In this document: positions 1 through 7,471 of the stretch, in pieces
Layout of the letters: every line of letters begins with the position of its first letter
Numbering within the stretch: position 1 is the first letter of the stretch
Source of the DNA: DASQFQ01 sp963722815
GTDB taxonomy: Bacteria > Actinomycetota > Thermoleophilia > Solirubrobacterales > Solirubrobacteraceae
Assembly (NCBI GenBank): GCA_963722815.1
Contig: CAVROM010000003.1
Location: forward strand, 868,001-932,000
Direction of reading: 5' to 3'
Length of the DNA stretch: 64,000 nt
Made by a program: the position numbers and the translations under genes
The notes under the pieces: generated by a model
What the model saw: only the letters and a program-made list of their open reading frames with translations
Databases searched by the model: none
Told to the model about the DNA's origin: nothing

Positions 1-179
1 TCGCGGATGTCGGCGGCCTCGCTCGAGGCGCGGATGCCGTCCTCCTCGAGTTGCTCGACGAGCCCCTCGAGCTTGGCCTGGCCGCGCGACACGAGCCCGA
101 CGGGCATGCCCTCGCTCCCGAAGCGACGGCCGATGGCAAGGCCGAGGTTGGGCCCGGCTCCCACGATCACGATGGACAA
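1..179 (-). CDS. SDR-type NAD(P)-binding oxidoreductase, N-terminal part only
   Basis: Only the first 59 or so codons are present; the gene runs off the left edge. The start is a TTG preceded by a strong GGGAGG ribosome binding site. The peptide opens with a beta strand and a dinucleotide-binding loop (IVIVGAGPNLGLAIGRRF), which resembles the GxxxGxG fold of short-chain dehydrogenases that begin with GAGPGLG. Substrate cannot be told from this fragment. The Rossmann fold is well supported; the exact family is inferred. Confidence 0.75.
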   Translation of the reverse strand, partial: MSIVIVGAGPNLGLAIGRRFGSEGMPVGLVSRGQAKLEGLVEQLEEDGIRASSEAADIR

Positions 180-214
180 ATCTCCGCCTCCCGTTATGAC
201 TTGAAGCGCCGATC

Positions 215-644
215 ATGCCATCGCCTGAACGAGTTTCCACCCGGTTTCCGCTCCTCACCGCGGTGTCGCTCACGCTCACGGTCGCGCTGACCGCGACGCG
301 GCTCGGCGGGACCGGCGTGGAGCACGCGCTGCGGCGCGACCCGGACGCGCTCGGATCGGGAGAGCTGTGGCGGCTGCTCAGCCCCGTCCTGGTCCAGACC
401 GATCCCTCGTGGTTCGCCGTGGTCAGCGTGTTCGTCACCTGCGCGGTGATCGGCGTCATCGGGGAGCGGGTGTTCTCGCGGCCGCGGTGGGCCGCCCTCT
501 ACCTGGTCGGCGCGCTCGCCCGCCACGGGATCGGCGAGGTGTTCCAGCCGCGTCAGGGCGGTACGTCGGGAGGACATCCACGGCCTGCCGTTTCTCGCGG
601 GCTTCGGCCTGGCGCTGTTCTGGCGGTGGCGCGCGGCCGGCTGA
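215..644 (+). pseudogene. rhomboid-like intramembrane protein, frame broken
   Basis: The first 115 codons encode an N-terminal membrane segment (TAVSLTLTVALTATRLGG), then GELWRLLSPVLVQTD and a second hydrophobic stretch ending GVIGERVFSRPRWAALYLVGALA. This follows the rhomboid pattern of membrane helix, WRLxTP loop and helix. After GIGEVFQPRQGG the frame fails near 560-575. The remaining HGLPFLAGFGLALFWRWRAAG is found in another frame and ends in TGA. The region expected to hold the catalytic Gly-x-Ser is exactly where the frame breaks, so activity cannot be judged. It may be a real remnant or a sequence error. Confidence 0.5.
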
Positions 645-652
645 GGCAGTCG

Positions 653-679
653 TGTCACGATCGGGCGGGGAGCGTCGTC
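653..679 (+). promoter_or_regulatory. ECF41-type promoter (TGTCACG-N16-CGTC)
   Basis: TGTCACG at 653-659 and CGTC at 676-679 are separated by 16 bases. The recognised target of ECF41 sigma factors is TGTCACA-N16-CGTC, so only one position differs. The ATG of the downstream epimerase lies 8 bases past the -10 element, which implies a leaderless or nearly leaderless transcript. The second gene of the operon is itself an ECF41 factor, so autoregulation is the natural reading. Confidence 0.75.
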
Positions 680-687
680 AGTAGGGC

Positions 688-1563
688 ATGAACGAGATCG
701 TGATCACCGGCTCCACGGGAGTCATCGGGCGGCGCGCCGTCCGCGAACTGATCGCCGCCGGCCACCGCGTCACGGGCGTCACCCGCTCCGCGCGCGGCCG
801 CGAGCGGCTGGAAAGCCTCGGCGCGAGCGCCGTCGAGGCCGACGTGTTCGACGACACGTCCCTCCGTCGCGCCCTCGACGGGGCGGACGCCGTCATCAAC
901 CTGCTCACCCACGTCCCGACCGCCGATCGCATGGCCGATCCGGCCGCCTGGGCGGAGAACGACCGCGTGCGCACCGAGGCGTCGGCGGCGATCGCCCGCG
1001 CCGCGCAGGCCGCCGGGGTGCAGCGGCTCGTCCAGGAGTCGGTCGCCTTCGTCTACGCCGACGGCGGCGACGCGTGGCTCGACGAGGATGCGCCGGTCGC
1101 CGGCGGCGGGGTGACGACCACCGCGCTGACCGCCGAGCGCAACGCACGCGAGCTGTTCGGCGGCGACACCGTCGTCCTGCGCTTCGGGCTCTTCATGGGG
1201 CCCGACAGCGGGTCGGCCCAGGCTGCGCTGGAGGCTGCTCACGGGGGCGCCTCCGTCGCGGCCGGGCCGCCCGGCGCCTACCGCCCGACGCTGTGGCTCG
1301 ACGACGCGGCCGCGGCCATCGCGGCAGCGCTGCACGTCCCGGCCGGGACCTACAACGTCGCCGACGCCGACCCGCCGACGAACGCCGAGATCGACGCCGC
1401 GCTGGCGGCGGTGGCCGGAGTCGAGGCGCTGCGCACGCGGCCGCCGCAGGACAGCCCGCTCGCGCGCTCGCAGCGCGTCTCCAGCCGCCGGCTGCGCGAG
1501 GCGAGCGACTGGGCGCCGCGCATGCGCGCCGGCACCGAGGCGTGGGCCAGGATCGCCGCATGA
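688..1563 (+). CDS. NAD(P)-dependent epimerase/dehydratase family protein (ECF41 partner)
   Basis: A 291-residue extended-SDR protein with the nucleotide loop GSTGVIG at residues 8-14 and the acidic end of beta-2 replaced by TRS, which suggests NADPH. The usual YxxxK catalytic pair is not obvious (FVYADGG stands where Tyr is expected), as in atypical SDRs. It overlaps the sigma factor gene by ATGA. ECF41 sigma genes are typically paired with a carboxymuconolactone decarboxylase, oxidoreductase or epimerase, so this is probably the output gene of the circuit. Substrate unknown. Confidence 0.85.
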   Translation: MNEIVITGSTGVIGRRAVRELIAAGHRVTGVTRSARGRERLESLGASAVEADVFDDTSLRRALDGADAVINLLTHVPTADRMADPAAWAENDRVRTEASAAIARAAQAAGVQRLVQESVAFVYADGGDAWLDEDAPVAGGGVTTTALTAERNARELFGGDTVVLRFGLFMGPDSGSAQAALEAAHGGASVAAGPPGAYRPTLWLDDAAAAIAAALHVPAGTYNVADADPPTNAEIDAALAAVAGVEALRTRPPQDSPLARSQRVSSRRLREASDWAPRMRAGTEAWARIAA

Positions 1564-2402
1564 CCGTCGCCGAGCGCTTCGCCGAGGCCCGCCCGCGGCT
1601 GCTGCGGCTCGCCTACAGCGAGCTCGGCGACCTGGGCGAGGCGGAGGACGTGGTGCAGGAGGCGTGGCTGCGGCTGCAGCGCGTGGACGCGGACACGATC
1701 GAGAACCTCGACGGCTGGCTGACGACCGTCATCGCCCGGCTCGCGCTCGATCGCCTGCGCTCCGCCCGCGCGCGCCGCGAGACCTACGTCGGCCCATGGC
1801 TGCCGGAGCCGCTCGTGTCGGAGGACCCGGCGGACCGCGTCACGCTCGACGAGTCGGTCAGCTACGCGCTGCTGACCGTGCTCGAGCAGCTCTCGCCCGC
1901 GGAGCGCACCGCGTTCGTGCTGCACGACGTGTTCGACGTGCCGTTCGGCGAGGTCGCCGAGGTCGTCGGCCGGACGCCCGAGGCGGTGCGGCAGCTCGCG
2001 TCGCGCGCCCGCCGGCACGTCGACCGCGAGCGCCCGCGCTTCACCGCCTCGCGCGACGAGCACGAGCGCGCCGTGCGGGCGTTCGCTCAGGCGGTGGGCG
2101 AGGGCGACCTCGAGGGCCTGGTCGAGGTGCTCGACCCGGAGGCGGTGTGGATCTCCGACGGCGGCGGTCTCGCGACCGCCGCGCGCAAGCCGCTGCGCGG
2201 CGGCGCCCGGGTGGCGCGCGCGTGGGCGGCGCTCAGCCGCAAGTCGGGCTCCGCGCCGGTCGAGGTCGACCTGAACGGCCGGCTCGGGCTGCTCGTCCCG
2301 GGGGGCGACGGCCATCGCGCGGCGCTGTCGTTCGTCGTCAGCGGCGGCCGCATCACGCGCATCGACGCGGTCCGCAACCCGGAGAAGCTGCGGCACCTCT
2401 GA
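1560..2402 (+). CDS. ECF41-family RNA polymerase sigma factor with SnoaL-like C-terminal domain
   Basis: A 280-residue SigJ-like factor. Region sigma-2 spans about residues 10-70 and sigma-4 about 100-155. The ECF41 linker motif WLPEPL is at 80-85. The SnoaL-like tail carries the diagnostic DGGG (200-203) and NPEKL (273-277) motifs. In ECF41 factors this tail acts as a built-in modulator instead of a separate anti-sigma factor, and none is seen here. The start is the ATG overlapping the epimerase stop. Its own consensus promoter lies upstream of the pair. The inducing signal is unknown. Confidence 0.92.
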   Translation: MTVAERFAEARPRLLRLAYSELGDLGEAEDVVQEAWLRLQRVDADTIENLDGWLTTVIARLALDRLRSARARRETYVGPWLPEPLVSEDPADRVTLDESVSYALLTVLEQLSPAERTAFVLHDVFDVPFGEVAEVVGRTPEAVRQLASRARRHVDRERPRFTASRDEHERAVRAFAQAVGEGDLEGLVEVLDPEAVWISDGGGLATAARKPLRGGARVARAWAALSRKSGSAPVEVDLNGRLGLLVPGGDGHRAALSFVVSGGRITRIDAVRNPEKLRHL

Positions 2403-2405
2403 GCA

Positions 2406-2684
2406 TCACCGGAGCCGGATCACGCCGAGCTTGAGCGCACGGCGGAGGCAGAGCTCGCGCGCCCGCGGGCCCTCCGCGCGGTAGGCGACCTTCCCGGAGG
2501 CGGTGACGAGCGCGTAGCCGCCCGTGGTGGCGCGCAGCGAGAGCTCGGGCGCGGGGGCGGCCTGCGCCGCACCCGGCAGGCCCGCGGCGATCGCCGCGGA
2601 CGTGAGGACGGTGGGGAGGAGGCGGCGGAAGCGCCGGTCCGTTCGCGGCTCCTGCGCCGCCCGGGCTCGCTTGGAGAAGCTCAT
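2406..2684 (-). CDS. small secreted protein of unknown function
   Basis: The ATG chosen here follows an AAGGAG ribosome binding site 6 bases away; an upstream in-frame ATG lacks one. The 92-residue product has a basic N-terminus (RRFRRLLP), a short hydrophobic core and an AQA cleavage-like site, then a 50-residue mature part with a single Cys and the phrase GGYALVTASGKVAYRAEG. It converges on the ECF41 operon with almost no gap. No family is recognised. Confidence 0.6.
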   Translation of the reverse strand: MSFSKRARAAQEPRTDRRFRRLLPTVLTSAAIAAGLPGAAQAAPAPELSLRATTGGYALVTASGKVAYRAEGPRARELCLRRALKLGVIRLR

Positions 2685-2777
2685 GATGTCTCCTTGAAGG
2701 GGATCCACAGTTCAGCCGCCGGCGCTTTCCGCCACCTCAACGCCGGCTGAGGACTTGCTGAGTGCCACGATGCCGCG

Positions 2778-3719
2778 ATGCTGCGGCTCGAGGACGCCTG
2801 GATCTGGGACAGCTGGATCGCCGACGACGGCGAGCGCTACCACCTGTTCTTCCTCAAGGCGCCGCGCGCGCTCGAGGACGCCGGGCTGCGGCACACCGCG
2901 GCGACGATCGGGCACGCGAGCTCGCTCGACCTCGTCGCCTGGGACGTCCACGCGGACGCGCTGCTCCCCGACGCCAAGCGCTGGGACGACGTCGCGCTGT
3001 GGACCGGCTCGGTCGTGCGAGGCGACGAGGGCACCTGGCGGATGTACTACACCGCGCTCTCCAGCGACCCGGGCCACGGCGTCAAGGACCAGCGCATCGG
3101 CCTCGCGGAGTCGCGCGACCTGACCACCTGGCAGCGCGTCGGCGACCGGCCGCTGGTCGCGCCCGACCCGCGCTGGTACCGCACGATCGACGGCACCCAC
3201 AGCGAGACCTGGCGCGATCCGTTCGTGTTCGCCGACCCCGAAGGCGACGGCTGGCACATGCTGATCACCGCCCGCCACCCGGACGCGCCGCGGCTCTCCG
3301 ACGGCGTGCTCGCCCACGCCCGCAGCGCCGACCTCACCACCTGGGAGCTCCAGCCGCCGCTGACCGAGCCGGCCGGCTTCGGCCAGATCGAGGTGCCGCA
3401 GGTCCGCGTCGTCGACGGCCGCCACGTGCTCGTCTTCACCTGCCACCCGGAGGAGCAGAGCCCGGGGCAGATCGAGCGCTTCGGCCCCCACTGCACCTGG
3501 TCCGTGCTGGGCGACCACCCGCTCGGCCCGTGGGACATCGACGCCGCGCGGCCGTTCGAGGCCGCGCCGAAGCTGTTCGCCGCCCCGCTCGTCCAGCAGC
3601 GCGACGGCACGTGGGTGTTCGTCGGCTTCCTCAACCAGGAGCCGGAGGGCATCCTGTCGTTCGAGATCCTCGACCCGATCTTGGTCGGGCTCCGGGACGG
3701 CGCGCTTCAGGGCTCGTAG
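2778..3719 (+). CDS. GH32/GH68-like five-bladed beta-propeller glycosidase
   Basis: A 313-residue protein without a signal peptide. It has the motif pattern of the fructosidase/GH43 superfamily: WDSWIADDGERYHLFF near the N-terminus (candidate nucleophile Asp), WTGSVV, an SETWRDPFVF block (the RDP motif) and QIEVPQV (candidate acid/base Glu). Each propeller blade ends in phrases such as SRDLTTWQRVG. The LacI-type regulator and GH16 gene next door support a sugar-utilisation locus. Family membership is solid; specificity (fructan, sucrose or another fructoside) is inference. Confidence 0.75.
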   Translation: MLRLEDAWIWDSWIADDGERYHLFFLKAPRALEDAGLRHTAATIGHASSLDLVAWDVHADALLPDAKRWDDVALWTGSVVRGDEGTWRMYYTALSSDPGHGVKDQRIGLAESRDLTTWQRVGDRPLVAPDPRWYRTIDGTHSETWRDPFVFADPEGDGWHMLITARHPDAPRLSDGVLAHARSADLTTWELQPPLTEPAGFGQIEVPQVRVVDGRHVLVFTCHPEEQSPGQIERFGPHCTWSVLGDHPLGPWDIDAARPFEAAPKLFAAPLVQQRDGTWVFVGFLNQEPEGILSFEILDPILVGLRDGALQGS

Positions 3720-3751
3720 CCGGGGAGGCCGGGAGCGCCTGTGGGTCTGGA

Positions 3752-3766
3752 ACAGCGCTGTAGATT
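3752..3766 (+). promoter_or_regulatory. candidate LacI-type operator overlapping a -10 element
   Basis: ACAGCGCTGT (3752-3761) is a perfect 10-bp palindrome with the central CG typical of LacI-family operators. TAGATT at 3761-3766 resembles a -10 hexamer and sits 9 bases before the ATG of the lacI-like gene. A repressor bound here would block its own promoter. This is a pattern match only. Confidence 0.45.
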
Positions 3767-3775
3767 GTGGGCCGG

Positions 3776-4807
3776 ATGGGGCGGACCAAGGACAGGCCCG
3801 CGACGCGCGGAGCGACGATCGCAGATGTCGCGCAGCGCGCGGGCGTCGGCGTGAGCACTGTCTCGCGGGTCCTCAACGACGGTCAGGTCAGCGGGCCTGC
3901 CCGAGCGCGCGTGCTCTCCGCGATGAGCGAGCTTGGCTACCGGCCGCGCGCCAGCGCCCGGGCGCTGGCATCGGGCTCGACCCAGACGCTTGGAATGGTG
4001 ATCCCGTTCTTCACGCACCCGTCCGCGGTCGAGCGCGTGCGCGGGGTGCTCGCCGCCGTCGACGAGGCGCCGTTCGATCTCGTCGTCTGCAACGTCTCCG
4101 ATCCCGCCCAGCGCGACGAGTACCTCGGCCGCATGGCGCCGCTCGACCGCGCCGACGGGATGCTGATCGTCTCGCTGTCGCCGACCGACGACGAGGCCGA
4201 CGCCTTCCTGGCCGCGGGTGCCCCGATCGTGCTGGTCGACGCGCAGCATCCACGCCTGCCCAGCATCGTCGTCGACGACGTCCGCGGCGGCCGCCTCGCG
4301 ACCGAGCACCTGATCGAGCTCGGGCACGAGCGGATCGCATTCGTCGGCGACACCGCCGACCGGGGCTTCGGCTTCGTGGCAAGCGAGCAGCGGCTCCAGG
4401 GCTATCGCGAGGCGCTCGAGGCGGCAGGGCTCCCGCTCCGCGACGAGCTGCTGCGCTTCGGCCCGCACGGCCGCCGCGTCGCGCACCGGCTGACGCGCGA
4501 GCTCGTCTCCCTGCCCGAGCCGCCGACGGCGATCTTCGCCGCGTCCGACACGCAGGCGCTCGGCGTGCTCGAAGCAGCTCGCGCCGAGGGGTTCGAGGTG
4601 CCGGGCGACCTGTCTCTGGTGGGCTTCGACGACCTCGAGGTGGCGCCGTACGTCGGCCTCACCACGGTCGCTCAGCCGCTCTACGAGAGCGGCCGCCGCG
4701 GCCTCGAGCGGCTGCTGGAGGTCGTCGCCGGCGACGATGACGGCCCGCTCACCGAGCAGCTCGAGCTCCGCCTCGTCGTGCGTCGCACGACGGCTCCTCC
4801 GCGCTGA
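3776..4807 (+). CDS. LacI/GalR-family transcriptional repressor
   Basis: The N-terminal helix-turn-helix reads TIADVAQRAGVGVSTVSRVL, followed by a hinge helix with PRASARALASG and a periplasmic-binding-protein-like effector domain (QTLGMVIPF, FDLVVCN, FDDLEVAPYVGLTTV). Length (343 residues) is normal. The ATG at 3776 is preferred because a -10-like TAGATT sits 9 bases upstream; an in-frame GTG at 3767 is the alternative. Its 3' end overlaps the GH16 gene tail to tail by 59 bp. It probably senses a sugar and controls the flanking glycosidases. Confidence 0.9.
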   Translation: MGRTKDRPATRGATIADVAQRAGVGVSTVSRVLNDGQVSGPARARVLSAMSELGYRPRASARALASGSTQTLGMVIPFFTHPSAVERVRGVLAAVDEAPFDLVVCNVSDPAQRDEYLGRMAPLDRADGMLIVSLSPTDDEADAFLAAGAPIVLVDAQHPRLPSIVVDDVRGGRLATEHLIELGHERIAFVGDTADRGFGFVASEQRLQGYREALEAAGLPLRDELLRFGPHGRRVAHRLTRELVSLPEPPTAIFAASDTQALGVLEAARAEGFEVPGDLSLVGFDDLEVAPYVGLTTVAQPLYESGRRGLERLLEVVAGDDDGPLTEQLELRLVVRRTTAPPR

Positions 4808-5489
4808 CGCGCACCCAATCGACGAGCATCGTCGCGGGTAGGCGCGGCTCCTCCGCCTGGTTGCCGGGCCACGGACCGCCGATCGCGAGGTTGAGCAGGA
4901 GGTAGAACTCGTGCTCGAAGCGCCAGGCCCCTGAAGGCACGTCAGCCGGCGTGAGCGTCGCGTACGCCGCGCCGTCGAGCAGCCAGGTCACGCGGCCGTG
5001 CCGCCAGTCGACGCCATAGACGTGGAAGCCGTCCGCGAGTGGCGCGCCCGCGCCGTGGGCGGTGCCGATCCCGTGCTCGACGCCTGCATACCCCGGCCCG
5101 TGGAGCGTGCCGTGCACGGTGCGCGGCTCGCTCCCCACCACCTCCATCACGTCGATCTCCCCGCACTCGGGCCACCCGACCGCATCGATGTCGGTGCCCA
5201 GCATCCAGAACGCCGGCCACACGCCTTGGCCGGCCGGGACGCGGATGCGCGCCTCGACGCACCCGTGGCGGACGGCGACGGCGCCCTTCGTCATCAGTCG
5301 CGCCGACGTCAGCGTCCCGTCTTGCTCATTGCGGGCCGTGAGCGCGAGCCGCCCGCTGCCGTCGAGCACCGCGTTCCCGGCCCGGTACGTCTGGAGCTCG
5401 CGGTCGCCTCCGGCGCCGACCTCGGCTGTCCACCATGGCCCCGGAGCGGACCCCGCCGGGCCGTCGAAGTCGTCGGCCCAGGTCAGCAT
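4749..5489 (-). CDS. glycoside hydrolase family 16 (beta-1,3-glucanase-like)
   Basis: A compact GH16 jelly-roll domain. The catalytic signature is GEIDVMEVV, with nucleophile Glu near residue 111, assisting Asp at 113 and acid/base Glu at 116. Other family hallmarks are WPAFWMLG, YGVDWRHGRVTWLLDG and FYLLLNLAIGG. There is no signal peptide from either possible start (ATG 5489 or TTG 5498), which is unusual for a polysaccharide-degrading GH16. Laminarin-type glucan is the likeliest substrate by motif. Confidence 0.85.
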   Translation of the reverse strand: MLTWADDFDGPAGSAPGPWWTAEVGAGGDRELQTYRAGNAVLDGSGRLALTARNEQDGTLTSARLMTKGAVAVRHGCVEARIRVPAGQGVWPAFWMLGTDIDAVGWPECGEIDVMEVVGSEPRTVHGTLHGPGYAGVEHGIGTAHGAGAPLADGFHVYGVDWRHGRVTWLLDGAAYATLTPADVPSGAWRFEHEFYLLLNLAIGGPWPGNQAEEPRLPATMLVDWVRVSAEEPSCDARRGGARAAR

Positions 5490-5524
5490 CGGCGCCAAGC
5501 TACCCGCCCCGCATACTTCACGAG

Positions 5525-7432
5525 ATGGTCGCCCTCCCCAGTGGCCGGACAGCGTGGGCGCGCAACCTGGCCGCCCCCGTCCGCGACTTCCTCAGCACCG
5601 AGAGTGCCGGCGCGGCGGCGCTGCTGATTGCGATCATCGCCGCGCTCGTGTGGGCGAACTCGCCGTGGTCGGACTCCTACGAGTCGGTGTGGACGACCGA
5701 GCTCTCGATCCGGGTCGGCAGCTCGGGCGTCTCGCACGAGCTGCGGGAGTGGATCAACGAGGGCCTGATGACGTTCTACTTCCTCGTCGTCGGGCTCGAG
5801 GCCAAGCGCGAGCTCGACCTGGGCCAGCTGCGCGAGCGGCGGCGGATCTGGATCTCCGTGGCCGCCGCGCTGGGCGGCATGTCGGTGCCGATCGCGATCT
5901 TCCTGGCGTTCAACGCGGGCGGCGACGGCGCGAGCGGCTGGGGCGCGGCGATGTCGACCGACACCGCGTTCGCGCTCGGCGCGCTCGGGCTCCTCGCGGC
6001 GCGCGCGACGCGCCTGCGCGTGCGGCTGCTGACGCTGGCGGTGATCGACGACTTCGTGGCGCTGATCGTGATCGCCACGGCGTACACCGAGCACATCAAC
6101 GTGGTCCCGCTCGCGGTGGCGGCGGGCCTCTTCGTGACGCTGTTCGCGCTGCGCTTCGCGCCGCCCGAGTGGCGGCTGCGGGTCGCCGCGATCGTCGGCG
6201 TCGCGGTGTGGGTGGCGCTGCTGAAGTCCGGCATCGACCCCGTGATCGCCGGGCTCGCGGTGGGGCTGATCACCGGCGCCTACCCGCCGGCGCGCGTCGA
6301 CCTGGAGCGCGTGACCGAGCAGGCGCGGTCGTTCCGCGAGCAGCCGACGCCCGCGCTCGCCCGCTCGGCCCAGCTGGCGGTGGCCTCCGCGATCTCGCCC
6401 AACGACCGCCTCCAGCACCGCCTGCATCCGTGGACGAGCCTCGTGATCGTGCCGCTGTTCGCGCTCGCCAACGCCGGCATCCACATCGACGGCTCTCTGC
6501 TCTCCGACGCGCTGAGCTCGCCGATCACGTGGGGGATCGTGGCCGGCTACGTGATCGGTAAGCCGCTCGGGATCCTGAGCGGCGCGTACGTCGCCTACCG
6601 CGCGCTCGGCCGCCGCATCAAGCTGGCGGTGAGCTGGCCGGTGCTCGCGGGCGGCGGCACCGTCGCCGGGATCGGCTTCACGGTCGCGCTGCTGATCGCC
6701 AACATCGCCTTCGAGGGGCGGCAGCTGGAGGAGGCCAAGCTCGGCATCCTGGGCTCGGCCGTGCTCGCCACGCTGACCGCGTGGGCGGCGTTCCGCGTCA
6801 TCGCGCACATCCCCGACCGCGTGCGCGTGCGCCAGCTGTCGGGCACCGCGGACGATCTGGTCGACCTGGCCGAGGACGTCGACCCCGAGCGCGACCACAT
6901 CCGCGGCGCGCCCGTCGCCCCGGTGACGCTGGTGGAGTACGGCGATTACCAGTGCCCCTACTGCGGCCAGGCGGAGGTCGTGATCCGGGAACTGCTCGAC
7001 TCGTTCGGCGACGAGCTGCGCTACGTCTGGCGCCACCTCCCGCTCAACGACGTGCACGCGAACGCGCAGCTGGCGGCCGAGGCCGCCGAGGCGGCTTCCG
7101 CCCAGGGCGAGTTCTGGGCGTACCACGACCGCCTGCTCGCCGACCAGGAGGACCTCTCGCCGCGCGAGCTGGGCCGTCACGCGGCGGAGCTCGGGCTGGA
7201 CACCACGCGCTTCTGGTCGGAGGTGCGCAGCCACGAGCACGCGGACCGGATCGGCGACGACGTGACGAGCGCGGACGCCAGCGGCGTCGCCGGCACGCCC
7301 TCGTTCTTCATCAACGGCCAGCGCTACGACGGCGAGTACGACATCGAGACGCTGACGCGGGAGGTCAGGACCGCGCGGCAGCGCGCGCGGGTGCGCGCCG
7401 CCGCCGAGCCCGCCGGCGCCGCGGCCTCCTAG
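5525..7432 (+). CDS. nhaA: Na+/H+ antiporter NhaA fused to a DsbA-like thioredoxin domain
   Basis: Residues 1-440 form a NhaA antiporter: FLSTESAGAAALLIAIIAA, TFYFLVVGLEAKREL, STDTAFALGAL and VIDDFVALIVI carry the conserved Asp residues of the ion path. After a basic linker, residues about 465-620 form a DsbA/thioredoxin-4 domain with the redox motif C477-P-Y-C480 and a cis-Pro in GVAGTPSFFING. The total is 635 residues against about 390 for E. coli NhaA. The fusion suggests redox-linked control or a tethered thiol reductase; that role is inferred. Confidence 0.93.
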   Translation: MVALPSGRTAWARNLAAPVRDFLSTESAGAAALLIAIIAALVWANSPWSDSYESVWTTELSIRVGSSGVSHELREWINEGLMTFYFLVVGLEAKRELDLGQLRERRRIWISVAAALGGMSVPIAIFLAFNAGGDGASGWGAAMSTDTAFALGALGLLAARATRLRVRLLTLAVIDDFVALIVIATAYTEHINVVPLAVAAGLFVTLFALRFAPPEWRLRVAAIVGVAVWVALLKSGIDPVIAGLAVGLITGAYPPARVDLERVTEQARSFREQPTPALARSAQLAVASAISPNDRLQHRLHPWTSLVIVPLFALANAGIHIDGSLLSDALSSPITWGIVAGYVIGKPLGILSGAYVAYRALGRRIKLAVSWPVLAGGGTVAGIGFTVALLIANIAFEGRQLEEAKLGILGSAVLATLTAWAAFRVIAHIPDRVRVRQLSGTADDLVDLAEDVDPERDHIRGAPVAPVTLVEYGDYQCPYCGQAEVVIRELLDSFGDELRYVWRHLPLNDVHANAQLAAEAAEAASAQGEFWAYHDRLLADQEDLSPRELGRHAAELGLDTTRFWSEVRSHEHADRIGDDVTSADASGVAGTPSFFINGQRYDGEYDIETLTREVRTARQRARVRAAAEPAGAAAS

Positions 7433-7471
7433 CGCCAAGCCCGGCAGCTTGCTGCCGAGCGGGGGGCTAGC
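7432..7471 (-). repeat. 40-bp palindromic repeat, copy 1
   Basis: This 40-bp unit fills the gap between two convergent genes, beginning at the nhaA stop and ending in the GH31 stop codon. Read on the minus strand it starts GCTAGCCCCCCGCT. It contains the stem CGGCAG/CTGCCG around CAAG, with an outer AGCC/GGCT pairing. A second copy at 38216-38255 is identical apart from one C-G pair changed to A-T. It probably works as a bidirectional terminator or REP-like element. Confidence 0.7.
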
